NCBI RefSeq assembly: GCF_016908195.1
Contig: NZ_JAFBDK010000010.1
Span: forward strand, 1 to 64,000
DNA: 64,000 nucleotides
Origin: Jeotgalibacillus terrae
GTDB taxonomy: Bacteria > Bacillota > Bacilli > Bacillales > Jeotgalibacillaceae
Reading direction: 5' to 3'
Made by a program: the position numbers and the translations under genes
The notes under the pieces: generated by a model
Told to the model about the DNA's origin: nothing
The model's database searches: none
The model's input: only the letters and a program-made list of their open reading frames with translations
Shown: positions 24,322 to 33,450 of the stretch, in pieces
Numbering within the stretch: position 1 is the first letter of the stretch
How the letters are laid out: each line of letters starts with the position of its first letter

Positions 24322-26841
24322 ATGAAAACGCTATCAGAATGGAAGCTGCATTGGTTTGAACCAGGTTGTGAAAACCCGCTGACCATTGCTGCGCCGAGTT
24401 ATATTGACCATTTCTGGATGACTGCTAAAGTACCGGGGGATGTACATTCAACTCTGATAGACAGGAAGCTGATTGAAGATCCCTTTGCAGGTCATAATGA
24501 TTTGAAATGCAGATGGGTGGAAGAGAAAGAATGGTGGTACAGAACTGTATTTGAATGGACTTTAGACGATTCTGATGAGGGAATAACAGAATTAGCATTT
24601 GAAGGACTGGATACATACGCAACCATATATTTAAATGGAAAAGAAATCGGTTCTACTCAAAATATGTTTATCAGCCATACATTTGATGTAAGCCGTGAGC
24701 TGGAGGATGGCAAAAACACCATTGCAGTAAGGTTTGATCCTTTATCAAAACACGTTGAAGATAAAGAAAAAGATGTTTGGTGCAGTTATGGCAAAGAGAG
24801 GCTATGGGCGAGAAAGTCTTCTATGAATTTTGGCTGGGACTGGGGTCCAAGACTTGTAACAGCAGGAATATGGAAGGAAGTTACGCTGAAACGTAAAAGC
24901 AAAACAAGACTGAATCAAGTATTTGTGCATACCTCTGAAATAAATGAAGCAACTGCAAATATTGAAGTAAGTATGGAGTTGAAAAAATCTTTTAAACAGC
25001 GGGGTACTTATACAGCCACAGTTTCATTATTTGATGGAATAAACGAGGTCGAGGATTCTATCGATATCGATCGTTCATCAGGAAAGCTTGAGATGAGAGT
25101 CGACAATCCAAAATTGTGGTGGACGCATGATCTCGGGGAGCCATTTCTTTATGATTTGACCGTTACGCTGAAAAATGAAGAGGGTTCAACGATCGATTCA
25201 TACAAACAGAAATTTGGCATCCGTATGATTGATGTTGAAATGGAGCATGAAAATGGAGAGAAGCTCTTCACTTTTAATCTGAACGGTATAAGAGTTTTTG
25301 CTAAGGGCTCTAACTGGATTCCGGTCCATAATTTCCTCGGTGCGACTGATAATGATCGCTATAAGAAGCTGCTTTATCTGGCAAAAGAAAGTCACATGAA
25401 TATGATTCGTGTCTGGGGAGGCGGAATTTACGAAAAGAACGTCTTTTATGAAGAGTGCGATAGGCTGGGACTGCTTGTGTGGCAGGATTTTATGTTTGCC
25501 AATGCGCTGTATCCGGACTATAACCACAACTTTATGATGGAGGTTGAAGAAGAAATACAATTTGTAGTGAAGAAGCTGCGTAATCATACCTGTCTGGCGC
25601 TGTGGTGTGGAAACAATGAAATTGATTGGATTTATGATAGAAAATCTTCAAGTGGAGAAATTACCACACCATTTTTTGGTGAGAAGATTTATCATGACTT
25701 AATTCCGGCAATACTTCATGATCTTGATCCAAACAGGCTGTACTGGCCAAGTTCACCATTTGGCACGGATGGAGAAGAGGACCTTGATGCAGAGAGTATT
25801 GGTGACAAGCATAATTGGCAGGTCTGGCATGGCAATGTAGAGCCCAGAAAAATCGGAGAGCCAGTCGTTCAGGATATTTCGCAAGAGGGCGTATCATTTA
25901 AAAAATATAAATCTGACTATACACGTTTTTCAAGTGAGTTCGGTATGCACGCTTCATCTAATCGATATACGCTGCAAAAATATATTCCGGAAGGTGAATT
26001 TTACTGGAAAAGCGAAGAGATGTCTTACCGGAATAAAGATCATTTCCATGAAAAAGGCATTTTGCTGATGGAAGGGTTCACAGGGATTCCATCTACGATC
26101 GAAGAATATATGGATTTTTCAATGCTGACGCAGGCTGAAGGTTTGAAATATGGTATTGAACATTACCGTCGGCACAAGCCTTTTACAAGTGGTGCGTTGA
26201 TCTGGCAGCATAATGATTGCTGGCCGGGTACAAGCTGGTCACTGATTGATTATGAACTTCTGCCCAAAGCTTCATTTTATTACGCAAAGAAATTCTTTGC
26301 ACCTGTTATTGCAACTGTAGATCATGACCCCGGCAAGCCTGCAATCATTACGGTCATTAATGACATGAATAAAAAAATCAAAGATACTTTAACATTAACC
26401 GTTGAGACATTTGTGGGGGAAGTTGTCTTTACTAAGGAAATCCCCTATGAAGTAGAGAAAAACAGTGTAGTCATACTGGACGAAATCGAAGAAATTAAAC
26501 TTCTTCAGGGGCAGCCGCCGGAAAAAGTATCTTTAACTTTGCAGTCTGCACACCATGTTTTCCCGGAGAATGTCATCCATTTAAGAGACTTTAAAGATAT
26601 GAACTATGAAGAAACGCACCTTACAATCAAATCGGATCAGGCAGCACAGACGATCACACTGAAAGCAGACCGGTTTGCGAGATTTATCACGCTTGATATT
26701 CATGAGGGAGAAGTGCTCTGCTCTGATAATTTCTTTGACTTGAAAGCAGGGGATGAAAAGACCGTTCAAGTTACTTCATTAAATGGTCATGAGGTGGAAA
26801 TAGATAAAATCGGGGTACGTGCAATAAATAGTAAGGCATAA
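24322..26841 (+). CDS. Beta-mannosidase, GH2 family (first)
   Basis: The 839-residue protein has a GH2 architecture: jelly-roll N-domain, immunoglobulin-like domain, TIM barrel from about residue 300, and C-terminal beta domains. The general acid/base is Glu433 in WCGNNEIDW and the nucleophile is Glu539 in SSEFG. The FGWDWGPRL and MIRVWGGGIYE blocks are typical of beta-mannosidases rather than beta-galactosidases or glucuronidases. There is no signal peptide, so it works inside on imported mannosides, releasing mannose from non-reducing ends. It is cotranscribed with importer 1 and YesMN, starting 22 bp after the regulator. Confidence 0.93.
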   Translation: MKTLSEWKLHWFEPGCENPLTIAAPSYIDHFWMTAKVPGDVHSTLIDRKLIEDPFAGHNDLKCRWVEEKEWWYRTVFEWTLDDSDEGITELAFEGLDTYATIYLNGKEIGSTQNMFISHTFDVSRELEDGKNTIAVRFDPLSKHVEDKEKDVWCSYGKERLWARKSSMNFGWDWGPRLVTAGIWKEVTLKRKSKTRLNQVFVHTSEINEATANIEVSMELKKSFKQRGTYTATVSLFDGINEVEDSIDIDRSSGKLEMRVDNPKLWWTHDLGEPFLYDLTVTLKNEEGSTIDSYKQKFGIRMIDVEMEHENGEKLFTFNLNGIRVFAKGSNWIPVHNFLGATDNDRYKKLLYLAKESHMNMIRVWGGGIYEKNVFYEECDRLGLLVWQDFMFANALYPDYNHNFMMEVEEEIQFVVKKLRNHTCLALWCGNNEIDWIYDRKSSSGEITTPFFGEKIYHDLIPAILHDLDPNRLYWPSSPFGTDGEEDLDAESIGDKHNWQVWHGNVEPRKIGEPVVQDISQEGVSFKKYKSDYTRFSSEFGMHASSNRYTLQKYIPEGEFYWKSEEMSYRNKDHFHEKGILLMEGFTGIPSTIEEYMDFSMLTQAEGLKYGIEHYRRHKPFTSGALIWQHNDCWPGTSWSLIDYELLPKASFYYAKKFFAPVIATVDHDPGKPAIITVINDMNKKIKDTLTLTVETFVGEVVFTKEIPYEVEKNSVVILDEIEEIKLLQGQPPEKVSLTLQSAHHVFPENVIHLRDFKDMNYEETHLTIKSDQAAQTITLKADRFARFITLDIHEGEVLCSDNFFDLKAGDEKTVQVTSLNGHEVEIDKIGVRAINSKA

Positions 26842-26862
26842 AGAAGTTAAATCACTCTATGA

Positions 26863-26893
26863 TTTTAAGCTTTATAAACCGGTTAGCTTAAAA
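26863..26893. other. Inverted repeat before uxuA
   Basis: TTTTAAGCT and AGCTTAAAA flank 13 bases in a 136-bp gap between mannosidase and uxuA. There is no T run, so it is more likely a regulatory dyad or mRNA processing hairpin than a terminator. Confidence 0.4.
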
Positions 26894-26977
26894 GAACACA
26901 AGGCCGTCTAAGTGCGGGGGCAAGCCGTGTTAAAAGGCTTACCCATTATTGGATACTGAAAGGTGTTGAGATCAATT

Positions 26978-28021
26978 ATGCTAATGAGTTTCAGGTGGTA
27001 TGGAGAGGATGACCCTGTTACGCTTGGCCATATTAGACAGATTCCTCAAGTGAAGGGGATTGTTTCTGCTGTGTATGATATTCCGGCGGGAGAGGTCTGG
27101 CCGCTTGAGAGAATCGAACAGCTGCAGCAACAGATTGGTTCTTTCGGATTTGAATTATCTGTGATTGAAAGTGTGCCAGTGCATGAAGATATCAAAATGG
27201 GGAAGCCGTCCAGAGATGGTTTAATTGAAAACTATCAACAAACGTTAAGAAACCTTGCGCACGCTGGTGTCAAGACAGTCTGTTATAATTTTATGCCGGT
27301 TTTTGATTGGACACGTACCAATCTGACGGCTTCATTGAAAGATGGCTCACATTCGCTTGCTTATGAGGAAGAGGCTGCTAGGGCAATTAATTTACTTGAA
27401 GGGTCCCTGACACTGCCCGGTTGGGATTTATCCTATCAATCAGAAGCACTTGGTATGATCATGGCAGAATATCAGGAAATTAATGATGAGCAGCTTATGG
27501 CTCATCTGGTTTATTTTCTTGAAAAAATCATTCCGGTTGCTGAAGCGTGCGGTATTCGTATGGCAATTCATCCGGACGATCCACCATGGCAGATTTTTGG
27601 TCTTCCAAGAATCGTGACGAATAAAAAAAATATAGCTTATATATTAGATCGTGTGAAAAGTCCATCCAACGGATTAACATTTTGTACAGGTTCTTTTGGT
27701 GCTTTGGAGAAGAATGACTTAGTTGAGATGGCTGAGACTTTTAGCTCTCATATTCACTTTGTTCATGCAAGAAATATAATCAGAACTGGCGAAAAGTCTT
27801 TTCAGGAAACATCTCATTCTATTCATGACGGCTCATTGCCAATGACTGAGATCATATTAAAGCTCCTTGACTGTGGTTATCAGGGGCCAATCCGTCCCGA
27901 TCACGGCAGAATGATTTGGGGTGAAGAAGGGCGACCGGGTTATGGCCTTTATGACAGGGCACTTGGAGCAGCTTATTTGAACGGAATCATTGACACATGG
28001 CACACCAAAAACCAGGGGTGA
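26978..28021 (+). CDS. uxuA: D-mannonate dehydratase
   Basis: The 347-residue protein has the UxuA TIM barrel. The N-terminus MSFRWYGEDDPVTL is the family signature and decides the start region (ATG at 26978 or 26984). Metal-site blocks IHPDDPPW, THSIHDGSLPMTEI-like (ETSHSIHDGS) and RPDHGRMIWGE are present. It dehydrates D-mannonate to 2-keto-3-deoxygluconate. With the aldolase and kinase next to it, it forms the lower part of the hexuronate pathway, here embedded in a mannoside locus. No glucuronate isomerase gene is in the window, so mannonate may come from mannose oxidation. Confidence 0.93.
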   Translation: MLMSFRWYGEDDPVTLGHIRQIPQVKGIVSAVYDIPAGEVWPLERIEQLQQQIGSFGFELSVIESVPVHEDIKMGKPSRDGLIENYQQTLRNLAHAGVKTVCYNFMPVFDWTRTNLTASLKDGSHSLAYEEEAARAINLLEGSLTLPGWDLSYQSEALGMIMAEYQEINDEQLMAHLVYFLEKIIPVAEACGIRMAIHPDDPPWQIFGLPRIVTNKKNIAYILDRVKSPSNGLTFCTGSFGALEKNDLVEMAETFSSHIHFVHARNIIRTGEKSFQETSHSIHDGSLPMTEIILKLLDCGYQGPIRPDHGRMIWGEEGRPGYGLYDRALGAAYLNGIIDTWHTKNQG

Positions 28022-28028
28022 GATTTTA

Positions 28029-28661
28029 ATGAAAAAAATGAGAGCATTTGAACAGTTGCTTGACGCGAAGCTTACCGTAGTCATAAGAGGTTCAAGTTCA
28101 GAGGAGGCTGTGAAGACAGCGGAAGCATGTCTTGAAGGTGGAATCAGAAGTCTGGAATTTACTTTTACTAATCCAGAAGCTGACAAGGCGATCAAACATT
28201 TTGCTGATAACAAAAATATAATTGTAGGAGCAGGTTCTGTCATTGACTCTGAAACGGCAAAATTGGCAGTTCATGCTGGAGCTTTATTTATTGTGGGGCC
28301 GCATTTCAGCATGGAAGTCGCAAAATTTTGTAACCGTTATCAGGTTCCTTACCTGCCGGGCTGTATGACGGTTAAGGAAATACTTGATGCTTTGGAGATG
28401 GGCGTCTCAATCATTAAGCTGTTTCCGGGTGAGATGTTTTCACCTTCATTTATTAAAGCTGTCAAAGGTCCTGTTCCTCAGGTAGATGTGATGCCTACAG
28501 GAGGTGTGACTCTTTCCAATGTAAAGGACTGGTTTGAAAACGGTGCGATACATGTGGGAGTAGGCGGAGGCATTACAAAAGATGCGGTAAACGGCAACTA
28601 TGAAGCAGTCGTCGTTAAAGCCCGCGAATTCATGCAGGCTGTGAGTGAGGTGTCAATATGA
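28029..28661 (+). CDS. kdgA: KDPG/KHG aldolase
   Basis: This 210-residue class I aldolase cleaves 2-keto-3-deoxy-6-phosphogluconate into pyruvate and glyceraldehyde-3-phosphate. Visible motifs are TVVIRGSS at the start of the barrel, GGIRSLEFTFTNP with the catalytic Glu, IIKLFPGEMF with the Schiff-base Lys, and MPTGGV for phosphate binding. The ATG at 28029 follows AGGGGTGA; the frame is open further upstream but overlaps uxuA. It overlaps kdgK by four bases (ATGA). Confidence 0.93.
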   Translation: MKKMRAFEQLLDAKLTVVIRGSSSEEAVKTAEACLEGGIRSLEFTFTNPEADKAIKHFADNKNIIVGAGSVIDSETAKLAVHAGALFIVGPHFSMEVAKFCNRYQVPYLPGCMTVKEILDALEMGVSIIKLFPGEMFSPSFIKAVKGPVPQVDVMPTGGVTLSNVKDWFENGAIHVGVGGGITKDAVNGNYEAVVVKAREFMQAVSEVSI

Positions 28662-29662
28662 GTAGTGTTATTTTAATGGGTGAGATCTTATTAAGGTTAA
28701 CCACACCTGACTTTATGAAAATAAAAGAAGCGGACCACTTTCAGACATTTGTGGGAGGGGCCGAACTGAACACGTCTGTTTCACTTTCACACTTTGGTCA
28801 CTCCGTTGCACTGGTATCAGCAGTTCCTGATAATGATTTGGGGGATAAAGCAAAGCTTTTCTTAAAAACTCATGGAATTGATCATACTTTTGTTGTAGAC
28901 AAACCGGGCCGACTTGGTCTTTACTTCACTGAAGAAGGATTTGGGGTGCGTCCATCTAAAGTTTTATATGACAGGACTGGCACATCCGTTTTACACTTGG
29001 ATGAAAAGGATATAAATTGGGATGACTTATTTGAAAATCGTGACCTTTTACATATCACAGGGATCACGCTTGCGCTTTCAGTTGAACTACGTAACCTTGC
29101 GATCAGAGTTGTAAATGAAGCAAAAAAACGCGGAATCACGATCAGCTTTGATTGTAACTACCGCAGCAAGTTGTGGACTCCTGAAGAAGCGGCTGAAGCT
29201 TACAAACAGATTCTGCCTTTGACTGATATATGCTTTGCAGGGCAAAAAGATTTCACTCATATCTTAAAGTGGGGTCATGAAAAGGATTTTTCACCAGAGA
29301 CACTTCATCAATATTACAAAAAAGCAGCCAGTGAGTACGGCATCAGCATGTTTGCCTGTACGAATCGTATAGTCCATACTTCAGAAGCACATCATCTGCA
29401 GGGGTTTCTCTATACAGGTGGAAAATTTCTCGAAACACCTTCTTATTCAATAAAGGTCCTTGATAGAATTGGCAGTGGAGACAGTTTTGCAGCTGGAATT
29501 CTGCACGGTTGGCTTGAAAGAAAAAGTCAGGAAGCAACTTTGCAATTTGGAATCTCGTCCTGTGTTTTGAAGCATACAACTAAGGGAGACTACAGTTCTT
29601 TTACAGAAAAAGAAATCAATGAGTGGATAAAAAATAGTGCGGCTCAAGATGTTTTGAGATGA
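28658..29662 (+). CDS. kdgK: 2-keto-3-deoxygluconate kinase (PfkB family)
   Basis: The 334-residue ribokinase-fold protein phosphorylates KDG to KDPG for the aldolase encoded just before. PfkB signatures are GGAELNTSVSLSHFG near residue 35 and DRIGSGDSFAAGI near residue 270, containing the catalytic Asp. The start overlaps the aldolase stop, so translation is coupled. A strong terminator follows, closing the uxuA-kdgA-kdgK unit. Confidence 0.9.
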   Translation: MSSVILMGEILLRLTTPDFMKIKEADHFQTFVGGAELNTSVSLSHFGHSVALVSAVPDNDLGDKAKLFLKTHGIDHTFVVDKPGRLGLYFTEEGFGVRPSKVLYDRTGTSVLHLDEKDINWDDLFENRDLLHITGITLALSVELRNLAIRVVNEAKKRGITISFDCNYRSKLWTPEEAAEAYKQILPLTDICFAGQKDFTHILKWGHEKDFSPETLHQYYKKAASEYGISMFACTNRIVHTSEAHHLQGFLYTGGKFLETPSYSIKVLDRIGSGDSFAAGILHGWLERKSQEATLQFGISSCVLKHTTKGDYSSFTEKEINEWIKNSAAQDVLR

Positions 29663-29686
29663 GAAGTATGGAAAAATAGGAATGCT

Positions 29687-29729
29687 AAAAAGAGGTACAG
29701 AGCACCAATGGGTGTTCTGTACCTCTTTT
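29687..29729 (+). terminator. Terminator after kdgK
   Basis: AAAAGAGGTACAGAGCACC pairs with GGTGTTCTGTACCTCTTTT around a four-base loop. Confidence 0.9.
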
Positions 29730-29790
29730 ATATAGCAAAATGTTCTCATAATAATATTAGTTTAAAGAGTTATTCATTTCGTGATATGAT

Positions 29791-29805
29791 AATAACAAAA
29801 ATAAC
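29791..29805. promoter_or_regulatory. Operator candidate O1 for the LacI-type regulator
   Basis: AATAACAAAAATAAC, 26 bases before the regulator's start, recurs exactly at 30993-31007 and 31101-31115. The shared 15-mer around the regulator and the operon it precedes is most simply read as autoregulation plus control of importer 2. Confidence 0.65.
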
Positions 29806-29831
29806 TTTTGGAAGATAGAGGGGGTGGGGTT

Positions 29832-30896
29832 TTGCAAAAGAAAAAGGTCACAATGCAGTTAATAGCTGATAAGGCTGGAGTTTCTAAATATGTGGTGTCA
29901 AAGACTCTCAATGGAAAACCAGGTGTGAGTGATGCTACACGTAAAAGGATTATATTTATTGCCAAGCAATTAGGGTACCTTAAGACTGAGACCTCACTGG
30001 AAATTGATACAATTAAGGCTGAATCATCATCAGATAGTTTTGTATTAGTTGTTATGCCTAATCACCGTCATCAAAATTCTGAATCCAGCTATTGGAGCAT
30101 CATTTTTAATGGAGTAGTGGATTATCTTGAAGAATGTGGTATAGGTGTAGTTGTCATCTCCAGTAGAAACTATTCATCAGGAAGTGTGAATACTTCTAAT
30201 ATTTTAGGTATCATCACGGTCGGTCTGGTATCTACAGAAATGCTTCTTGAGTTAAATAAACATCAGGTACCTTTAGTAATGATTGATCATCATGATTCAC
30301 TCATTAAAGCAGATTCAATTTTTATGGATAATTTTGAAGGGTTGTTCAAGCTTACTTCATACTTATTAGGATTAGGTCATACAAAAGTAATTTTTGTCGG
30401 AGATATTTATTATGCCAGCAGCTTTTATGACAGATGGCTTGGATTTCGAACAGCAATGGAAAAAACATCTCCCAATTTTGATCCTAAAATGCATCTTTTA
30501 AATATTCCATATAGCTTTAACGAAATAGATCATGGCATTGATCAATATTTAGAGCAGATGGAGAAGGTCAATAAAACTCCTACTGCTTTTGTATGTGCTA
30601 ATGATGAAATTGGTGAAAGAGTGATGAATGTAGTAAAAGGAAGGGGGTACAAAATTCCGTATGATGTGTCTATTACAGGGTTTGATAACTTGGAAAAATC
30701 TATGCTTTTAGACCCTCCTCTTACTTCAGTTCAAGTAATGAAAGAAACAATTGGAAAAAGAGCTGTCAGTAAATTACTATGGAGAATCAAAAATACTGAA
30801 TACCCCTCTGAAAAGGTTTCAATTAGTACGGACTTAATTATTAGAGCTTCAGTAACAACGCCAAAAAAAGTTAATGTTGAAAAAGCACCTATTTAA
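29832..30896 (+). CDS. LacI family transcriptional regulator
   Basis: The 354-residue protein has an N-terminal HTH (TMQLIADKAGVSKYVVSKTLNGKPGV) and hinge helix, then a periplasmic-binding-protein-like sensor domain from about residue 65 to 350. The TTG start at 29832 follows AGGGGGTGGGG; an upstream TTG at 29808 would overlap that site. The gene is noticeably AT-rich compared with the oxidoreductase genes to its left. It precedes importer 2 and is flanked by three copies of AATAACAAAAATAAC. It probably represses the second mannoside operon until its sugar is present. Confidence 0.9.
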   Translation: MQKKKVTMQLIADKAGVSKYVVSKTLNGKPGVSDATRKRIIFIAKQLGYLKTETSLEIDTIKAESSSDSFVLVVMPNHRHQNSESSYWSIIFNGVVDYLEECGIGVVVISSRNYSSGSVNTSNILGIITVGLVSTEMLLELNKHQVPLVMIDHHDSLIKADSIFMDNFEGLFKLTSYLLGLGHTKVIFVGDIYYASSFYDRWLGFRTAMEKTSPNFDPKMHLLNIPYSFNEIDHGIDQYLEQMEKVNKTPTAFVCANDEIGERVMNVVKGRGYKIPYDVSITGFDNLEKSMLLDPPLTSVQVMKETIGKRAVSKLLWRIKNTEYPSEKVSISTDLIIRASVTTPKKVNVEKAPI

Positions 30897-30915
30897 TTTA
30901 ATAGATACGTTAAAA

Positions 30916-30957
30916 AATCCTGCTGGTTTATTACTAACAATTAGCAGGGTTTTTTTG
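30916..30957 (+). terminator. Terminator of the LacI-type gene
   Basis: AATCCTGCT and AGCAGGGTT form the stem, followed by a run of seven Ts. Confidence 0.82.
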
Positions 30958-30992
30958 TTATTTATTGATAAAAATCCTATATAACAATAATA

Positions 30993-31007
30993 AATAACAA
31001 AAATAAC
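30993..31007. promoter_or_regulatory. Operator candidate O2
   Basis: This is the second exact copy of AATAACAAAAATAAC, about 45 bases upstream of the -35 hexamer of importer 2 and preceded by a further half-site ATAACAATAA. Confidence 0.65.
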
Positions 31008-31051
31008 TCTATAAAGATTGATATATTAGAAAATTTTAAAAAATAAAAGTA

Positions 31052-31079
31052 TTTACATAATGGTGTGCTGTGGTAAAAT
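31052..31079 (+). promoter_or_regulatory. Sigma-A promoter of importer 2
   Basis: TTTACA and TAAAAT are separated by 16 bases. Transcription would begin near 31086, placing operator candidates on both sides. Confidence 0.6.
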
Positions 31080-31100
31080 CAAATTTGTAAATAACTTTTT

Positions 31101-31115
31101 AATAACAAAAATAAC
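31101..31115. promoter_or_regulatory. Operator candidate O3
   Basis: This is the third exact copy of AATAACAAAAATAAC, just downstream of the predicted transcription start and 16 bases before the coding start. It is 108 bases from O2, which would allow a repression loop over the promoter. Confidence 0.65.
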
Positions 31116-31130
31116 AAAGGGGGAAATGTT

Positions 31131-32423
31131 ATGAGAGAATTAAAGAGGATGAAAATGGGAGCTCTGGTAGGTGTAACTGTCATGGGGATGGCGTTAGCTG
31201 GTTGTGCCGATACAGGGAGTAGTAATGGAAATAATGAAAGCGGTAACAATAGTGAAGATGTTGAGCTGACAATGTGGCTGTGGCCGGGCTTTGGCTTAGA
31301 AAATCTATTAAAAGAATACGAGGAAAATAATCCTGGAATTAAAGTTAACCTTCAGGAAGCTGAATATGCTGATATTCATCAAAATCTGATTACTGCACTA
31401 GCTGCTGGTTCAGGAGCACCTGACATTTCAGGAATAGATGAAGGGTATTTAGATCGTTTTATGGAAAATCCTGATCATTTCCATAACTTAATGGACTTAG
31501 GCGGGGAAGAATTAAAAGATCAATACCTGGATTTTAAATGGCAGCAGGGTACTAACGCTGACGAAAGCTTTTTAATTGGAGTTCCAACTGATGTAGGCCC
31601 TATGGTCATGGCTTATCGAGCTGATATTTTTGAAGAAGCTGGGTTACCAACGGATCCTGATGAGGTAGCCGAAAAAATGGGCACTTGGGAGGAATATATA
31701 GAAGCAGGTAAGCAGCTTCAAGAGGAAACGGGCTCTTTTATGTTTAACAATTTGTCAGATCTTTATACAGCAATTTTGGAACAGGGTTCACCACAATACT
31801 TTGAAGATGATGGAACTTTTATTGCAGGAGAGAGTGAACGTAATCAATACGCATGGGACCTTGCAACTTCTGCTGTTGACATTAGTGCAGGTATTGATCG
31901 AAGTACGACAGAATGGGGAGCCGGCGTGGCTGCAGGCGAATTTGCGACTGTTTTCTTACCGCCATGGATGCTGCAGAACATTAAAAATGATGCGCCGGAT
32001 ACTTCAGGCCTTTGGAATATTACGAATATGCCCGAAGGATCAGGAAATTTTGGAGGTTCATTCTTATCCATTCCTTCAGAAAGTGACCATCCGGAAGAAG
32101 CATATGATCTTGTAACATGGTTGATGGCACCAGAGCAGCAATTGAGAATCTTTGAAGAAAATGGTCCATTTCCTTCAACTCCTGAAGTATACGATGATCC
32201 GGCAATTCAAGAACTGCAGGATGATTTCTTCTTACGTGATGATTTAGGTGCATTATACGCTGAAGCTGCCGAAGAAATCGTTTATGGATATAAAGGATCT
32301 TTACATGAACCGGTAGGAACGTTATTCCGTGATGCTTTACAAACAATTGAGGATGGAACAAATTCAAAAGAAGAAGCCTGGAACGGAGCGATGGAAGAAG
32401 CTGAAAGACAGATCAACAGATAA
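31131..32423 (+). CDS. ABC sugar transporter, substrate-binding lipoprotein (importer 2)
   Basis: The 430-residue protein has lipobox LAGC, an Asn/Ser/Gly-rich linker and a family-1 solute-binding fold beginning ELTMWLWPG. Aromatic residues such as WLWPG, WQQG and PPWML fit a sugar-binding cleft. It supplies a second permease pair distinct from importer 1, so two related but different glycans or oligosaccharides are expected. The ribosome binding site AAAGGGGG is strong, and the promoter is bracketed by operator candidates. Confidence 0.88.
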   Translation: MRELKRMKMGALVGVTVMGMALAGCADTGSSNGNNESGNNSEDVELTMWLWPGFGLENLLKEYEENNPGIKVNLQEAEYADIHQNLITALAAGSGAPDISGIDEGYLDRFMENPDHFHNLMDLGGEELKDQYLDFKWQQGTNADESFLIGVPTDVGPMVMAYRADIFEEAGLPTDPDEVAEKMGTWEEYIEAGKQLQEETGSFMFNNLSDLYTAILEQGSPQYFEDDGTFIAGESERNQYAWDLATSAVDISAGIDRSTTEWGAGVAAGEFATVFLPPWMLQNIKNDAPDTSGLWNITNMPEGSGNFGGSFLSIPSESDHPEEAYDLVTWLMAPEQQLRIFEENGPFPSTPEVYDDPAIQELQDDFFLRDDLGALYAEAAEEIVYGYKGSLHEPVGTLFRDALQTIEDGTNSKEEAWNGAMEEAERQINR

Positions 32424-32435
32424 CAAGCATTCTTA

Positions 32436-32470
32436 CAAAATAGAGGCTGATAATAACGGTCTCTATTTTG
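32436..32470 (+). terminator. Intra-operon hairpin after the binding protein of importer 2
   Basis: CAAAATAGAG pairs with CTCTATTTTG across a 15-base loop, followed by TTTG. It resembles the hairpin at the same place in importer 1. Confidence 0.6.
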
Positions 32471-32510
32471 TTTGACAGGTAGTCTATTGGAAACTATGGG
32501 GGAGTATAAT

Positions 32511-33437
32511 ATGACTAATAATATTGCTGTAAAGCAGGAGAAGCGTAATAAGGTTAAGGTCTACAACCAAAAGAAAACTGATCGTAACACCGGCTGGTTA
32601 TTTATTTCACCATTTTTTATCTTGTTTGGAATCTTTGGTGTTTTTCCTCTGATTTTTACTGCATTTCTTTCTCTCCACAGATGGGACATCTTAGGTACAA
32701 GAGAATTTATCGGTTTTGAAAATTACATTAACTTATTCGTAAATGACCCGTTATTTTGGAAAACTTTAGGTAATACAATTAGTATCTGGCTCATGTCAAC
32801 CATACCTCAATTAATTATTGCCCTTATGATTGCATTTTTCTTGAATCAAGCTTTTCTTAAAGGAAAAACGCTTTTCAGACTTGGTATATTTGTTCCAAAT
32901 GTCACATCAGTAGTTGCTGTCGGAATCGTTTTCTCAGCAATGTTTGGAACTCAATTTGGGGTTATAAACTATGTAATTAATTTAGTAGGGTTGGACTCGA
33001 TTAACTGGAAAGGTTCTTATTTAGGTACTCATGTAGCGATCGCCGCAATGGTGTTATGGCGTTGGGTAGGGTATAACACCATTATTTATCTTGCCGGATT
33101 GCAAAGCATTAGCAAAGATATCTATGAAGCTTCTACGATTGATGGGGCGAATAAATTCCAACAGTTAATCTATATTACAATTCCCATGCTGCGTCCAATT
33201 ATCATATTTACCGTTATTCAATCAACTATTGGTGGCTTGCAGCTTTTCGCTGAACCATTGATTTTTGGTGAAGGAGGAAATTATCAGGGGTTAACGATGA
33301 CTCTTTATCTATATCAGGAAGCTTTTACCCGTTTCTCATTTGGTTACGCAGCTGCAATTGCCTGGATGATATTCTTCATCATTATTATTATTTCTCTAGT
33401 TAATCTGTTTATTTCACAAAGGATTAAGTCAGCATAA
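32511..33437 (+). CDS. ABC sugar permease, MalF/UgpA type (importer 2)
   Basis: The 308-residue protein has six membrane helices after a basic N-terminal tail. The EAA loop reads KDIYEASTIDGANKFQQLIYITIP at about residue 200. The start at 32511 follows GGGGGAG; the frame continues upstream without a site. It pairs with the next gene to form the channel. Confidence 0.91.
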   Translation: MTNNIAVKQEKRNKVKVYNQKKTDRNTGWLFISPFFILFGIFGVFPLIFTAFLSLHRWDILGTREFIGFENYINLFVNDPLFWKTLGNTISIWLMSTIPQLIIALMIAFFLNQAFLKGKTLFRLGIFVPNVTSVVAVGIVFSAMFGTQFGVINYVINLVGLDSINWKGSYLGTHVAIAAMVLWRWVGYNTIIYLAGLQSISKDIYEASTIDGANKFQQLIYITIPMLRPIIIFTVIQSTIGGLQLFAEPLIFGEGGNYQGLTMTLYLYQEAFTRFSFGYAAAIAWMIFFIIIIISLVNLFISQRIKSA

Positions 33438-33450
33438 GGGGTGAATTGAT

